Shown here: positions 1 through 8,327 of the stretch, in pieces | Numbering within the stretch: the first letter of the stretch is position 1 | How the letters are laid out: every line of letters starts with the position of its first letter | Assembly: GCA_045643005.1 (NCBI GenBank) | Contig: JAZUJY010000280.1 | Span: 1-64,000, forward strand | Source of the DNA: HUN007 sp045643005 | GTDB taxonomy: Bacteria; Bacillota; Clostridia; Oscillospirales; Ruminococcaceae | Direction: 5' to 3' | Length of the DNA stretch: 64,000 nt | Position numbers and translations under genes: made by a program | The notes under the pieces: model-generated | What the model saw: only the letters and a program-made list of their open reading frames with translations | Database searches by the model: none | What the model was told of the DNA's origin: nothing

Positions 1-38
1 CGATTCTACGAATCGCCTCTGCTTGTTAAAAGCAGAGC
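1..38 (+). repeat. Double-hairpin intergenic repeat, copy 1
   Basis: Two adjacent inverted repeats. The first has arms CGATTC and GAATCG with a 3-base centre. The second has arms CTCTGCTT and AAGCAGAG with a 5-base loop. The same 38 bases with one substitution occur at 10858-10895 in the same orientation. The element starts at the window edge, so it may extend further left. Confidence 0.75.
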
Positions 39-111
39 TTTTAATTATCTTACACTATATATATCGTTAATGAATAATTGTTCTTAAACAAGTATAATAA
101 ACAAAAATGTT

Positions 112-150
112 AAAAAAAGCTGTATGTTTTGACGTAAAAACATACAGCTT
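112..150 (-). terminator. Rho-independent terminator of the parA/comFB-like pair
   Basis: A 13-bp inverted repeat (arms AAGCTGTATGTTT and AAACATACAGCTT) lies just past the stop of the minus-strand gene ending at 166. On the minus strand it is followed by a run of seven T. Confidence 0.85.
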
Positions 151-165
151 AATGAAATATTTTAA

Positions 166-1152
166 TTATTTGTTATGTGGTGGATTGGCTTTTATTTTAA
201 CTATGGTACGAATGAGCTGCTTATTGATCTCAGTCATATCCTTATCCTTGATGAGTTCGCTTATTTCAGATTGTTTTTTGAATACATATTCAGCTTTGAC
301 GTTGTTGAGTGTATCAAGGATTACAGCCTGTTTGCACAGATCACATGTACAGCAGTTGAACTTTTTCATCATTGCTTCTATGCTGGAGTAAACTATCTGT
401 TTGGTAACGTTTATAAACTTTGGAGTTTCCTTTATCTTTGCACGTTCATATGAAGTGTAGACCTCATTTGGTTCTTTTTTTACAGGTTCGGCTGTCTTAA
501 CAGCAGTGTGAACCTGAGTTTGAGATATTTCAGATGCTGCTCTCTGCTCAGCCAGTTGCTGAATGAAAGCCTGAAGATATCTGTTGCTGCCTGAATCCGG
601 ATCGTATTGTGTTACAGGTGCTTCAGAAGAAAAAACATTATCCTTTTCAGGTCTGTTTTGATACTGTTCATTTATCATATCGTTCTGATTGATACGACTG
701 ATCATTTCAGGCTGTTTCTGATATGTCTGAACAGGTTCGGATTGTTTTGAAAAACTTTGCTGGGAATAGCTGCCCGGCTGATTGTCTGTATAGACCTGAG
801 TCGGATCGGAAGTGATCTTGTTTTGTGCAAATATTGTATTCTGTGAATATAAACTATTTTTTTCAGTCCGCTTTATTTCAGAACCTGTCAATTCATTTGG
901 AAAACCTGCAAAGTTTTCTGAAGAACGCGGTGTATGGACTGCTGCATCTCTGTTGATAAATGCAGTACCCTGTTTAATGATCTCATCACTAAGACCGACT
1001 TCAGTTTTTTCGTGTTTAACAGCTGCTCTGTCATATGATGGCGAAGCGTTATCACGATAGTATCCGTTTTGTATGGAAGTCGGATATGATGGCATGATCT
1101 TGTTAAACATTAATTCTTTATTTATATTTCGTTTAACTCGTTTATTGGTCAT
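166..1152 (-). CDS. Protein with disordered N-terminus and ComFB-like C-terminal domain
   Basis: 328 residues. Roughly residues 1-235 are rich in Gln, Ser, Asn and charged residues and look disordered. The C-terminus (about 245-305) has the ComFB pattern: an amphipathic helix, then a CCTCDLC cysteine cluster, then a helix with LNN and a Y-V pair (AEYVF). ComFB is named from the Bacillus competence operon, and family members have also been described as cyclic-dinucleotide-binding proteins; neither role can be shown here. The gene starts 21 bases after the stop of the ParA-like gene and shares its terminator, so the two are probably co-transcribed. They lie divergently from the flagellar cluster. 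The ComFB assignment is by motif reading only. A link to c-di-GMP or motility is inference. Confidence 0.6.
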   Translation of the reverse strand: MTNKRVKRNINKELMFNKIMPSYPTSIQNGYYRDNASPSYDRAAVKHEKTEVGLSDEIIKQGTAFINRDAAVHTPRSSENFAGFPNELTGSEIKRTEKNSLYSQNTIFAQNKITSDPTQVYTDNQPGSYSQQSFSKQSEPVQTYQKQPEMISRINQNDMINEQYQNRPEKDNVFSSEAPVTQYDPDSGSNRYLQAFIQQLAEQRAASEISQTQVHTAVKTAEPVKKEPNEVYTSYERAKIKETPKFINVTKQIVYSSIEAMMKKFNCCTCDLCKQAVILDTLNNVKAEYVFKKQSEISELIKDKDMTEINKQLIRTIVKIKANPPHNK

Positions 1153-1173
1153 AAAAATACCTCCGAAAAAATG

Positions 1174-1938
1174 TTAAAATATGCCTCTTCCGGCAAGTTC
1201 ATCAGCTAACCGCTGAAAGTCCTTGATTCCGGGAGCCCGTTTCCGGTATTCAGTCAAATCACACTGAAGTGACTGTGCTTCCGAGATCGGCAGACAATTT
1301 CGGATAACGGTTTTAAAAACAGGAAAGCCGAGTTTTTGAGCAAGCAGCTGTGCTGTTCCGTAAACCTCACGATGAAGTTTGCACCGTTTATTGAATCTGT
1401 TGATGAGAACACCGGCAATTTCAAGATTCGGATTGCATGATTTTCTTACATGTTCAATAGTGTCATGAACTCTTGTGATGCCCTGAAGACTGAAAATATC
1501 AGGATACATCGGAAGAATGACATATTTGCTGGCTGCAAGAGCATTTATTGTAAGAATTCCAAGACTTGGAGGCGAATCAATAAGAATATAGTCATACAGA
1601 CTTTTAACATCTTCCAAAGCATCTCGCAAAAGAAATTCACGGTTTTCTCCGGTAAATTCCAGTTCGAGAGATGTCATAAGAATATCTGATGGTATAATAT
1701 CGGCAACACTGCACCTCTGAATACATTCAAGAGCGGCAGCTTCTTTTTTCATTGCATTATATATAGTATTGACATCTTCAGTTTCAGCACCGACACTAAA
1801 AGAAAGATTTCCCTGCGGATCCATGTCGATAACAAGGACACGCCTTCCTGATCTATGTAATGCGGCGGCAAGTGCATTAACTGTGGTTGTTTTTCCTACA
1901 CCGCCTTTTTGTGTGATAATTGAAATTATTCTTGCCAT
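1174..1938 (-). CDS. ParA/Soj-family ATPase
   Basis: 254 residues, the usual length for Soj/ParA. The deviant Walker A motif KGGVGKTT lies at residues 11-18, followed by the family pattern VLVIDMDPQGN. The Walker B-like segment DYILIDSPPSLG is near residue 117. ParA ATPases dimerise on ATP and position chromosomes, plasmids or protein assemblies on the nucleoid. No ParB/Spo0J gene is adjacent. The downstream partner is the ComFB-like gene and the divergent neighbour is the flagellar cluster, so positioning of a motility or signalling complex is as plausible as chromosome segregation. The start ATG has GAGGT about ten bases upstream, and a strong promoter lies at 1975-2003. Confidence 0.85.
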   Translation of the reverse strand: MARIISIITQKGGVGKTTTVNALAAALHRSGRRVLVIDMDPQGNLSFSVGAETEDVNTIYNAMKKEAAALECIQRCSVADIIPSDILMTSLELEFTGENREFLLRDALEDVKSLYDYILIDSPPSLGILTINALAASKYVILPMYPDIFSLQGITRVHDTIEHVRKSCNPNLEIAGVLINRFNKRCKLHREVYGTAQLLAQKLGFPVFKTVIRNCLPISEAQSLQCDLTEYRKRAPGIKDFQRLADELAGRGIF

Positions 1939-1974
1939 TTTTTATTACCTCATCAAATATTAATAATTATTCAT

Positions 1975-2003
1975 ATTATAGCAAATAATAACAGCTATTT
2001 CAA
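1975..2003 (-). promoter_or_regulatory. Promoter of parA-like gene
   Basis: On the minus strand TTGAAA (1998-2003), a 17-base spacer and TATAAT (1975-1980). An extended -10 TGC precedes TATAAT. It lies about 40 bases upstream of the ParA start. Confidence 0.75.
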
Positions 2004-2073
2004 TATTTAAATTGCATATAATATTTTATTTTTTTCAAACATATTAATAAATTTTTTTATTGATAAAAGTATT

Positions 2074-2098
2074 TAATAAAAAAATGAACTGACGATAT
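2074..2098 (+). promoter_or_regulatory. Candidate sigma-28 (SigD/FliA-type) promoter of flgM
   Basis: TAAT, 13 bases, then GACGATAT resembles the flagellar sigma consensus TAAA-N15-GCCGATAT. It ends about 65 bases before flgM, a known class of sigma-28 target. The match is imperfect, so confidence is low. Confidence 0.35.
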
Positions 2099-2164
2099 AT
2101 AAAACAGAGGGATTATTTACTGATGATTTATATTTGGGAATGCTGAAAGAAAGGAGTTGTTTTT

Positions 2165-2473
2165 ATGAATATTAATTTTAATGCTTGCAGCGGTTATCTG
2201 AAGGCCCAGGAAATAAACTCACAGCCTGTGAAGGAAAATGAGTTTTGTAAACCTGCCGGAAAGCTTAGCAATAAGCACGATAAGGTTTCTATAAGCCCGG
2301 AAGCTGCATCATTTGCTGAGATCAGCCGCAGTACTAAAACAATTGCTTCAGAAGTTAGCGGTTCAGCCTCACAGGAAAAAATAGATTCATTAAAAGCACG
2401 AATTGCTGCCGGAACATATAATGTTTCTGCAGAAGATGTAGCAGATGCTATACTTGATCGTATAGCTTTTTGA
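2165..2473 (+). CDS. flgM: Anti-sigma-28 factor FlgM
   Basis: 102 residues, typical FlgM size. The N-terminal half is low in order. The C-terminal sigma-binding helices carry the family pattern KIDSLKARIAAGTYNVSAED followed by VADAILDRI. The segment DKVSISPEA near residue 40 is also typical. FlgM holds flagellar sigma factor inactive in the cytoplasm until the hook is complete and FlgM is exported. The ATG has AGGAG about 8 bases upstream. It heads the run flgM-flgN-flgK-flgL, the order found in Bacillus and clostridia. Confidence 0.9.
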   Translation: MNINFNACSGYLKAQEINSQPVKENEFCKPAGKLSNKHDKVSISPEAASFAEISRSTKTIASEVSGSASQEKIDSLKARIAAGTYNVSAEDVADAILDRIAF

Positions 2474-2580
2474 GGGTAAACTTAAAGAATATACAGGAAT
2501 GGTTTTAAATAGTCGTTCTGCTCTGAACTGTTCCTGTTATACCTTAATTAAATATTCTGTGACTGAGATGGGGTGAGGTT

Positions 2581-3054
2581 ATGGACGGATACGATGAATT
2601 TTATGACTTTATGGAACAATACACTGATTTTTATTATTCAGTATCAGACAATGAAAAAGACAAAACAGATGCACTCGCGTCCTATAACCTTGAAAAAATA
2701 AATACAATATTATCAGAATATCAGGTATTTATCATGAGAGTGGAACAATTTGAACAAAAGAGAATAGAGCTTCAAAAGAAATTAGGATTAGAGGGAAAAA
2801 CATTCAGGGCAATTGTCGAATCGGAAAATGGTGAATGCCGTGAAGAACTTGAGGATTTATTCTACAGTTTCAGGGATGCGGTTATGAAAACGAGGGAGTT
2901 TAACCGAAGATCTCTTGAAATAGTGAGGGAAAACATGAGAGCACTGGGAATGCTTGATTATGATGGGATATCTGATCCGGCTTGTTATAACAAAGAGGGA
3001 ACTTTGCCGGAAATGAAACTTTCCGGAAAGAATTTGTTTAACAGGGAAGTCTGA
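2581..3054 (+). CDS. flgN: FlgN-like flagellar export chaperone
   Basis: 157 residues, almost entirely helical and charged, with the FlgN arrangement of three long helices. FlgN delivers the hook-filament junction proteins FlgK and FlgL to the export gate. The call rests on size, helical character and position between flgM and flgK, where flgN normally lies; primary sequence conservation in this family is poor. GTGAGG lies directly before the ATG. The 107-base gap to flgM holds no clear promoter. Confidence 0.75.
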   Translation: MDGYDEFYDFMEQYTDFYYSVSDNEKDKTDALASYNLEKINTILSEYQVFIMRVEQFEQKRIELQKKLGLEGKTFRAIVESENGECREELEDLFYSFRDAVMKTREFNRRSLEIVRENMRALGMLDYDGISDPACYNKEGTLPEMKLSGKNLFNREV

Positions 3055-3073
3055 GATCGGAGGGATTTATATT

Positions 3074-4609
3074 ATGAGACCGACATTTATGGGGTTTGAG
3101 TCTTCAAGATCAGCACTTTATACAAGTCAGAAGGCTCTTGATATTGTAGGACACAATTTGGCAAATATAGCATCTGAAGGATATACAAGACAGAGAGCGG
3201 ATCAGGTGGCTATAGATGTTTATGCCTACAAAAACAGACTTAGTGTAAATTCGCTCAACTATACAGGAATGGGAGCAACTGTAGAGGGAGTATCTCAGGT
3301 TAGAGACGAAAGAGCGGATATTTCATTCAGAAATTCATATTCTGAAACATCATACTACGGTAAAAGCAATGATATGTTCGGGGAGATAGAAAATATACTT
3401 TCTGAGCTTGACGAGGGCGTTGACGGAAACGGATACGGTCTTGGCTGGGGAATAGAGCAGATGTATAAATCTCTTGAAGATATCGTAACCAATGTTAATA
3501 TTGCAGGAGATGCAGCAGTTTTCCAGGAGTCAGTAAACAACATGACAGGTCTTCTGAACCGTGTTTCAAATCAGCTGACCGAATCATGTAATGCATATAA
3601 AAAAGAACTGGCTATTGAGGTAAACGATGCAAACACCATATTGGAAGACATTGCAGAATTAAACAAGAATATAAAAGAAATTATTATTACAAACGGATAT
3701 ACAGAACAATACGGACCTAATGAACTGATTGATAAAAGAAATGTCCTTCTCGACGAGCTTTCCGCGTTTGGTAAAGTTAAAGCCGAGAATAACAAGGACG
3801 GTACCATAAATGTATTTTTTAATGATCACGAATGTGTCTCAGGGGTCAAAGCAGACAAATTTATGTATCAGGAAAATACAGACGGTTCCGTTTCAGTAAA
3901 ATGGAAGACCAATTCTGAGAATGCGGTATTACAGGACGGGATATTAAAAGCATCAGCAGAGATTATTAACGGCCGAGGAAACAATATTTCGAGTTCTGAT
4001 GAAAGTACAGTAAGAGGATACAGGTATTATCAGGATTGCCTTGATACGTTTGCGATCAAGCTTGCCGATGTGCTTAACAATACACTTCCTGCTTCATTTG
4101 ATGCTGAAGGAAACGTTACATCGTATAAAAAGCTTGTCGGACAGTGTGCGGTTGAAAACGGAGAAAGAAAGGTATATCCTGAAAGAAAAGTCAGTGCTTC
4201 AAATATTACACTTTCGGATGATTTTAATGAAGATCCTTCATATATTTATTATGACAGGAACAGTTGCGACAGCACATATTTCCTTGAACTTATAGGAAAG
4301 CTGTCGACCAACAAGCAAACATTTATTAATGGAGTAGAGACGTACAAAGGTACATTCACGGATTATATTACAGAGTATACCGGAAAAATTGGCGGGGATA
4401 AATTTTATGCCAATTATAAATATGAAGCTACGGAGAAAATTTCCGATGAGCTTCAGAATTTCAGGGAAAATGTTATGGGGGTCAGTGAAACTGATGAAAC
4501 AGTCAGCATGCTGACATATAACAGAGCATTTCAGGCTGCGGCAAAAATCATGACAACGTTTGATGAGATGCTTGATGTTATAGTTAATCAGGTAGGAGCA
4601 TTGGGTTAA
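3074..4609 (+). CDS. flgK: Flagellar hook-associated protein 1 FlgK
   Basis: 511 residues. The N-terminus has the axial-protein pattern with ALYTSQKALDIVGHNLANIA and YTRQRAD. The C-terminus, MLTYNRAFQAAAKIMTTFDE then MLDVIVNQVG, is the matching axial helix. FlgK forms the first hook-filament junction ring after export through the flagellar type III apparatus, so no signal peptide is expected. GGAGGG lies upstream of the ATG, 19 bases after flgN, and flgL follows. Confidence 0.95.
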   Translation: MRPTFMGFESSRSALYTSQKALDIVGHNLANIASEGYTRQRADQVAIDVYAYKNRLSVNSLNYTGMGATVEGVSQVRDERADISFRNSYSETSYYGKSNDMFGEIENILSELDEGVDGNGYGLGWGIEQMYKSLEDIVTNVNIAGDAAVFQESVNNMTGLLNRVSNQLTESCNAYKKELAIEVNDANTILEDIAELNKNIKEIIITNGYTEQYGPNELIDKRNVLLDELSAFGKVKAENNKDGTINVFFNDHECVSGVKADKFMYQENTDGSVSVKWKTNSENAVLQDGILKASAEIINGRGNNISSSDESTVRGYRYYQDCLDTFAIKLADVLNNTLPASFDAEGNVTSYKKLVGQCAVENGERKVYPERKVSASNITLSDDFNEDPSYIYYDRNSCDSTYFLELIGKLSTNKQTFINGVETYKGTFTDYITEYTGKIGGDKFYANYKYEATEKISDELQNFRENVMGVSETDETVSMLTYNRAFQAAAKIMTTFDEMLDVIVNQVGALG

Positions 4610-4659
4610 AGATTATTATAGATTATAGATAAAGACAGGATAAGTTTGGGGTGGTATCA

Positions 4660-5721
4660 ATGTCAACGAGAATAACTCAGAGTGTTACAAACAGAACATA
4701 TCTTTCAAATCTTTCTAAGGCTACGAATAATAAAAACAGACAGATGGAAAAGATCCAGACGGGCAGAGATTTTGAAAGAGTTTCAGATCATGTGTCTGCA
4801 GGTCTGAATGCGATAAGTATCAGATCAAAGCTGTATAAAAACGAACAGATGACCGAAAATATCAATACTGCGTATGAACAGCTTACTGTTGCAGAAGATA
4901 ATCTGAAAGCAATTAATGACATTCTTATCACTGTTCAGGGTGAAGTTATGAAAGCGTTGAATGGTACAAACCCGGAAGGCAGCGATGTAATTTTTGATTC
5001 AATATTTGAAAATTCAAAAGAATCGATCGCCGATCTTGCAAACAGCAAGTATAATGACAAATACATTCTCGGTGGGGCAAATATTGAAAAACAGCCGTTT
5101 TCATTTGATGACGATGGAATGTTGCTTTATCAGGGAGTCCGTACTGACTCAGTGGTCAGTGACAGTGGAAAGTATAAATATGACGTCGGCGGAACACTTA
5201 CCAAAGTTCCGTACAGTGAAGATTCATTCATTGATATCGGACTTGACATAAAAGTCACTAACGGTCAGATAGATCCGCAGACTGCATATAAAGTATCAGT
5301 TTCCGGGCTCAGTACTCTTGGTTATGGAAAAACAGAACTGAAATATACAGATTCTGAAGGCAATGAGCTGACGTATCCGGATGTTTCAAACAATATCGTT
5401 GATATTTTGACTGAAATGCAGAAAGCATATAAAGCAGGTGATCTGGATAAGCTCGACGCGCTTCGCGGGCATATGAATAAAAGAATGGATCAGATGATGT
5501 CAGAAGTATCAATAATCGGTACAAGATGTCAGTTTCTTGATGCCACTACACAGAGACTTGAAAATGATAATATTTCACTTCACAAAATGCAGCAGGATAC
5601 TGAAGGTATCGATGATGCAACTGAGATCATGTATTATCAGCAGTATGACTACGCGATGAATCTGACTCTTCAGTTTGGAAGCAGTGTTATTCCGAAATCG
5701 CTTATGGATTATATAGTATAA
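4660..5721 (+). CDS. flgL: Flagellar hook-associated protein 3 FlgL
   Basis: 353 residues from the ATG at 4660. An in-frame GTG at 4651 lies inside the ribosome binding site GGGGTGG and is rejected as the start. The N-terminus (TRITQSVTNRTYLSNL, then IQTGRDFERVSDH) is flagellin-like. The central part includes KYILGGANIEKQPF, typical of FlgL. The C-terminal helix YYQQYDYAMNLTLQFGSSVI matches the flagellin-type terminal domain. FlgL forms the second hook-filament junction ring. Confidence 0.93.
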   Translation: MSTRITQSVTNRTYLSNLSKATNNKNRQMEKIQTGRDFERVSDHVSAGLNAISIRSKLYKNEQMTENINTAYEQLTVAEDNLKAINDILITVQGEVMKALNGTNPEGSDVIFDSIFENSKESIADLANSKYNDKYILGGANIEKQPFSFDDDGMLLYQGVRTDSVVSDSGKYKYDVGGTLTKVPYSEDSFIDIGLDIKVTNGQIDPQTAYKVSVSGLSTLGYGKTELKYTDSEGNELTYPDVSNNIVDILTEMQKAYKAGDLDKLDALRGHMNKRMDQMMSEVSIIGTRCQFLDATTQRLENDNISLHKMQQDTEGIDDATEIMYYQQYDYAMNLTLQFGSSVIPKSLMDYIV

Positions 5722-5755
5722 AAACCGGATTTCAGCAATGCTGGGGGGTGTTTTT

Positions 5756-6340
5756 ATGCAGCTGTTGAAAATTACAACTACACCGATCAAAATCAAAGTT
5801 GTTTCAGAGAAGGCTTCTTTTGAAGAAGAAAAAGCTCCTTCCGTTCCGGATCTTGACAGTCTTAAAACTGTTCAGAGAACAACGGCCGGGGAAAAGCCTT
5901 TGAATGAACAAAATAAAAACACTTTGGATGCACAATATTCAGATTATCAGACTAAAAAAGCAAATTATAGTAACTACAGAAAAGACAAACCAATTTCAAA
6001 ATCAGAAAGCGGTTCAGATTCAGGGGTATATGATATCAAATTCCGCTATGGGCAGAAAAATGTGGTTCCGGGTAATGAACATATCAGAGTTTCAGGAAAC
6101 GGTGTCGGCAGAGTAAATAATGCTTCAATAGAATCAAATGTTCAGAAGCTTAAAAAGGCCGTTCCGGATGATTCATGGGAACCTGATAATAAACAGACTA
6201 AAAAATTTGTTCCCGGGAAAATAACATTTGAAATTGAAGAAATGGCAGATATCGATATCGAATATGTTGGGGGATTCAATTATTTCCCAAAAAGTTCGGA
6301 TCCTGAATATGAGGAGCCGGAAGAACAAAAAGAGACGTAA
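5756..6340 (+). CDS. YviE-like protein (DUF6470 family)
   Basis: 194 residues from the ATG at 5756, chosen because GGGGGGTG precedes it; an upstream ATG at 5738 lacks such a site. The start (LLKITTTPIKIKVVSEKASF) and the tail with short beta strands (KITFEIEEMADIDIEYVGGF) resemble YviE of Bacillus, which sits between flgL and fliW exactly as here. The middle is hydrophilic and poorly conserved. Its biochemical role is unknown; location argues for a flagellar accessory function. Confidence 0.65.
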   Translation: MQLLKITTTPIKIKVVSEKASFEEEKAPSVPDLDSLKTVQRTTAGEKPLNEQNKNTLDAQYSDYQTKKANYSNYRKDKPISKSESGSDSGVYDIKFRYGQKNVVPGNEHIRVSGNGVGRVNNASIESNVQKLKKAVPDDSWEPDNKQTKKFVPGKITFEIEEMADIDIEYVGGFNYFPKSSDPEYEEPEEQKET

Positions 6341-6351
6341 ACTGATACTTG

Positions 6352-6380
6352 GGGGTGTTGTATTGTTGCACACCCCTTTT
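6352..6380 (+). terminator. Weak terminator or attenuator between yviE-like gene and fliW
   Basis: GGGGTGT (6352-6358) pairs with ACACCCC (6370-6376), followed by only four T. It may reduce read-through into fliW-csrA rather than end the transcript. Confidence 0.5.
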
Positions 6381-6394
6381 GATATTTTATTATT

Positions 6395-6411
6395 CCGGAT
6401 GGAATGTCCGG
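6395..6411 (+). promoter_or_regulatory. Candidate CsrA-binding hairpin in the fliW-csrA leader
   Basis: CCGGA and TCCGG pair around the loop TGGAATG. CsrA prefers GGA exposed in a short hairpin loop, and the string ATGGAATGT resembles its consensus. The site is 21 bases before the fliW ribosome binding site. Feedback control of fliW-csrA by CsrA is inference. Confidence 0.4.
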
Positions 6412-6442
6412 TCAAAATGATGGGGAAAATCGGGAGGCTATT

Positions 6443-6877
6443 ATGAAATATGATACAAAATATTTTGGAAAAGTTGAAGCTGAAGAAAAAGATTTGATTA
6501 CATTTGATCAGCCTATGTTTGGATTTGAAAGCAATACTAAATATCTGTTTATGATGGACGAATCACTTGATGGTTCATTTATCTGGCTCCAGTCGGCGGA
6601 AGATCCTGAGCTTTGCTTTGTTCTTGCAAATCCCGGTCTTCTCGGAACAAAATATGATCCTAAATTCAGTGAAAATATATCAGACATCATAGGAAAAGGT
6701 ACGTATGAAATGTGGCTTGTCATGGTCGTTTCAAATGACTTTTCACAGTCAACGGTAAATATGAAAAGTCCGGTTATAGTAAACCTTGATGAAAGAAGAG
6801 CCGCACAGATGATTTCAGATGATAACTTCAGCATGAAATATAAGCTTTTTGAAAACATAAAGGAGGATGGTAAATAA
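6443..6877 (+). CDS. fliW: Flagellar assembly factor FliW
   Basis: 144 residues from the ATG at 6443, which has GGGAGG six bases upstream. An in-frame ATG at 6404 adds 13 unconserved residues and is rejected. FliW motifs visible are ITFDQPMFGFE near the start, FIWLQSAEDPELCFVLANP in the middle, and a TVNMKSPVIVNLDERRA-type segment. FliW binds CsrA allosterically and blocks its repression of flagellin translation, and it also binds flagellin, forming a homeostatic switch. Its stop overlaps the csrA start by one base (TAATG), so the two are translationally coupled. Confidence 0.93.
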   Translation: MKYDTKYFGKVEAEEKDLITFDQPMFGFESNTKYLFMMDESLDGSFIWLQSAEDPELCFVLANPGLLGTKYDPKFSENISDIIGKGTYEMWLVMVVSNDFSQSTVNMKSPVIVNLDERRAAQMISDDNFSMKYKLFENIKEDGK

Positions 6878-7110
6878 TGCTTATATTATCAAGAAAAGTG
6901 GGGGAGACACTTTGCATCAATGATGATATTGAGATCAAGATTGTTGAAGTTAGCGGGGATAAAGTCAAGCTTGGGGTTGAAGCACCGAAAAATGTCAAAG
7001 TTCTGAGAAGTGAACTTCGCCAGACGATAGAAAGCAATAAAAAAGCATCAGATGCTGTATCACCTGACGCTTTAAAAGATATGCTTGGAAAGTTCGGAAA
7101 ATCAGTATAG
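6877..7110 (+). CDS. csrA: Carbon storage regulator CsrA
   Basis: 77 residues. It begins MLILSRKVGETLCINDDIEI and contains VKLGVEAPKNVKVLR, the standard CsrA beta-strand core. CsrA binds GGA motifs in mRNA leaders; in Firmicutes its main target is flagellin mRNA, antagonised by FliW. AAAGGAGG lies inside the end of fliW. The extra C-terminal 15 or so residues are normal for Firmicutes forms. The last 9 bases overlap the end of the convergent gene 7102-7755. Confidence 0.96.
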   Translation: MLILSRKVGETLCINDDIEIKIVEVSGDKVKLGVEAPKNVKVLRSELRQTIESNKKASDAVSPDALKDMLGKFGKSV

Positions 7111-7755
7111 TTCACTTTCGTCGATAAGTTCGATGTTTCCCAGAAGTGCTAAATTTGATTTTTTTATATATTCGCAAAGCTCAGCTTCAGTATGATTGCT
7201 GAGCTTTCCTATTTTGTACTTGTATTTTGTGTGGTTTCCGAACATAAGTCCTTTTTGTACAGTGTTCAGACTGAGCTCTGTAGGTTTAGAAAAAACAGGT
7301 TCAAAAATGCGTATTTTGATTTTTTCGGAATATGCTTCCGGGATCTCCTGACATTCAAGTGCCACTCCGCGGACAGATATAGCATTTATTGTACAGAGCT
7401 GCCATTCGTATGAGACTTTTCCAAAAAGTTTTTTTCTTAAAACAGGAAGAAGGATCTGACCTTCAAAAGGAATATTTGACGCAATGGATTTTTCAGCGCC
7501 TTTAAGAAAAACACATTTTAATGATACGACTCTGAGCAGCTTTTGTGATGAAAGATATACTTTCCCGAAAAAGACATGTGTTGTTTTTGAATTTTCAGTG
7601 CAGACAACTTTGACATCAGTGTCCATCTGCATTATCGGAACAAATGATGCAGTAAAGTCAACAGACTGATTTTCAGCAGAATATGATGCACAGCCTATCT
7701 CAAGTATTTCGTCATCAGTTGTTTTTAAAATTGCTTTACATTTTACCGGAAACAT
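7102..7755 (-). CDS. PilZ/YcgR-like protein with degenerate c-di-GMP site (tentative)
   Basis: 217 residues. The order of predicted strands and helices resembles the two-domain Bacillus YpfA/DgrA and YcgR proteins: an N-terminal beta barrel, then a second barrel with TINAISVRGVAL where PilZ has [D/N]xSxxG, ending in a C-terminal helix (EAELCEYIKKSNLALL). The arginine motif RxxxR is not recognisable and the Asp/Asn of the second motif is Ala. If it is PilZ, it probably does not bind c-di-GMP normally. It lies convergent to csrA inside the flagellar cluster and the stop codons overlap. Own promoter at 7785-7813 and a GGGGGG ribosome binding site. Confidence 0.45.
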   Translation of the reverse strand: MFPVKCKAILKTTDDEILEIGCASYSAENQSVDFTASFVPIMQMDTDVKVVCTENSKTTHVFFGKVYLSSQKLLRVVSLKCVFLKGAEKSIASNIPFEGQILLPVLRKKLFGKVSYEWQLCTINAISVRGVALECQEIPEAYSEKIKIRIFEPVFSKPTELSLNTVQKGLMFGNHTKYKYKIGKLSNHTEAELCEYIKKSNLALLGNIELIDESELY

Positions 7756-7784
7756 TTTTTATCCCCCCAAATAATCATAAATAT

Positions 7785-7813
7785 ATTATAACATATTTTT
7801 TTAAAAAGTAAAA
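7785..7813 (-). promoter_or_regulatory. Promoter of the PilZ-like gene
   Basis: On the minus strand TTTTAC (7808-7813), 17 bases, TATAAT (7785-7790), 30 bases before the start codon. Confidence 0.55.
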
Positions 7814-7844
7814 TATTAAAATAAAAAAATGGAGATGAATTTTT

Positions 7845-8327
7845 ATGGAATTTAGTGAAATAGTTCAGAATACATCGAAAAATCTGAAACAGCTTGAAGA
7901 AAATCTGCTTGGTATGGAAGAACTTTACGGTCAGATGCTTGTCTGTTCTTCTGATGAAATAGAAGAAATAGACGAAAAGATTTTTTCATTGAGAAAAAAA
8001 GCGGATGAATGTTTAAATAAAATAGAAGATGACTGTGCTTCTGACGAAACAGGTGCAGTTAGAAAAGCAGCAGATCCAAAAGCTGTTCACCGTGATATTG
8101 ATGAAAGAACAGAAGAGATATTTTTGGCAAGACAGTCAGTAAATGCAGTCAGTGTAAGATTAATGGAACTTATTCCCGCAGTGAGGGAAAGGATGGAAAT
8201 AAAAAAAGAAGAAACGCTTTATTTGATCAAAGAAAATAATCAGAGCCAGAGTGCAAATGCAGCAAAATATTTTTCAAAAGAAGAAAGGGATTCCGTTTAT
8301 CTGACAAGAAAAGGAAAAAAGATATAA
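7845..8327 (+). CDS. Coiled-coil protein of the flagellar cluster
   Basis: 160 residues, acidic, nearly all helical, with heptad-like spacing through residues 8-70 and 88-125. No cysteine or catalytic motif stands out. The size and shape are those of an export chaperone (FlgN or FliT type), and it sits directly upstream of fliD, the FliT client; this is inference. GGAGATG lies upstream of the ATG. The final codons and stop are part of the dispersed repeat at 8319-8344. Confidence 0.6.
   Translation: MEFSEIVQNTSKNLKQLEENLLGMEELYGQMLVCSSDEIEEIDEKIFSLRKKADECLNKIEDDCASDETGAVRKAADPKAVHRDIDERTEEIFLARQSVNAVSVRLMELIPAVRERMEIKKEETLYLIKENNQSQSANAAKYFSKEERDSVYLTRKGKKI

Noticed and set aside
1..38. Double-hairpin element as a simple terminator
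   Set aside because: Neither copy is followed by a T-run, both have two hairpins, and the second lies well past the true fliS terminator.
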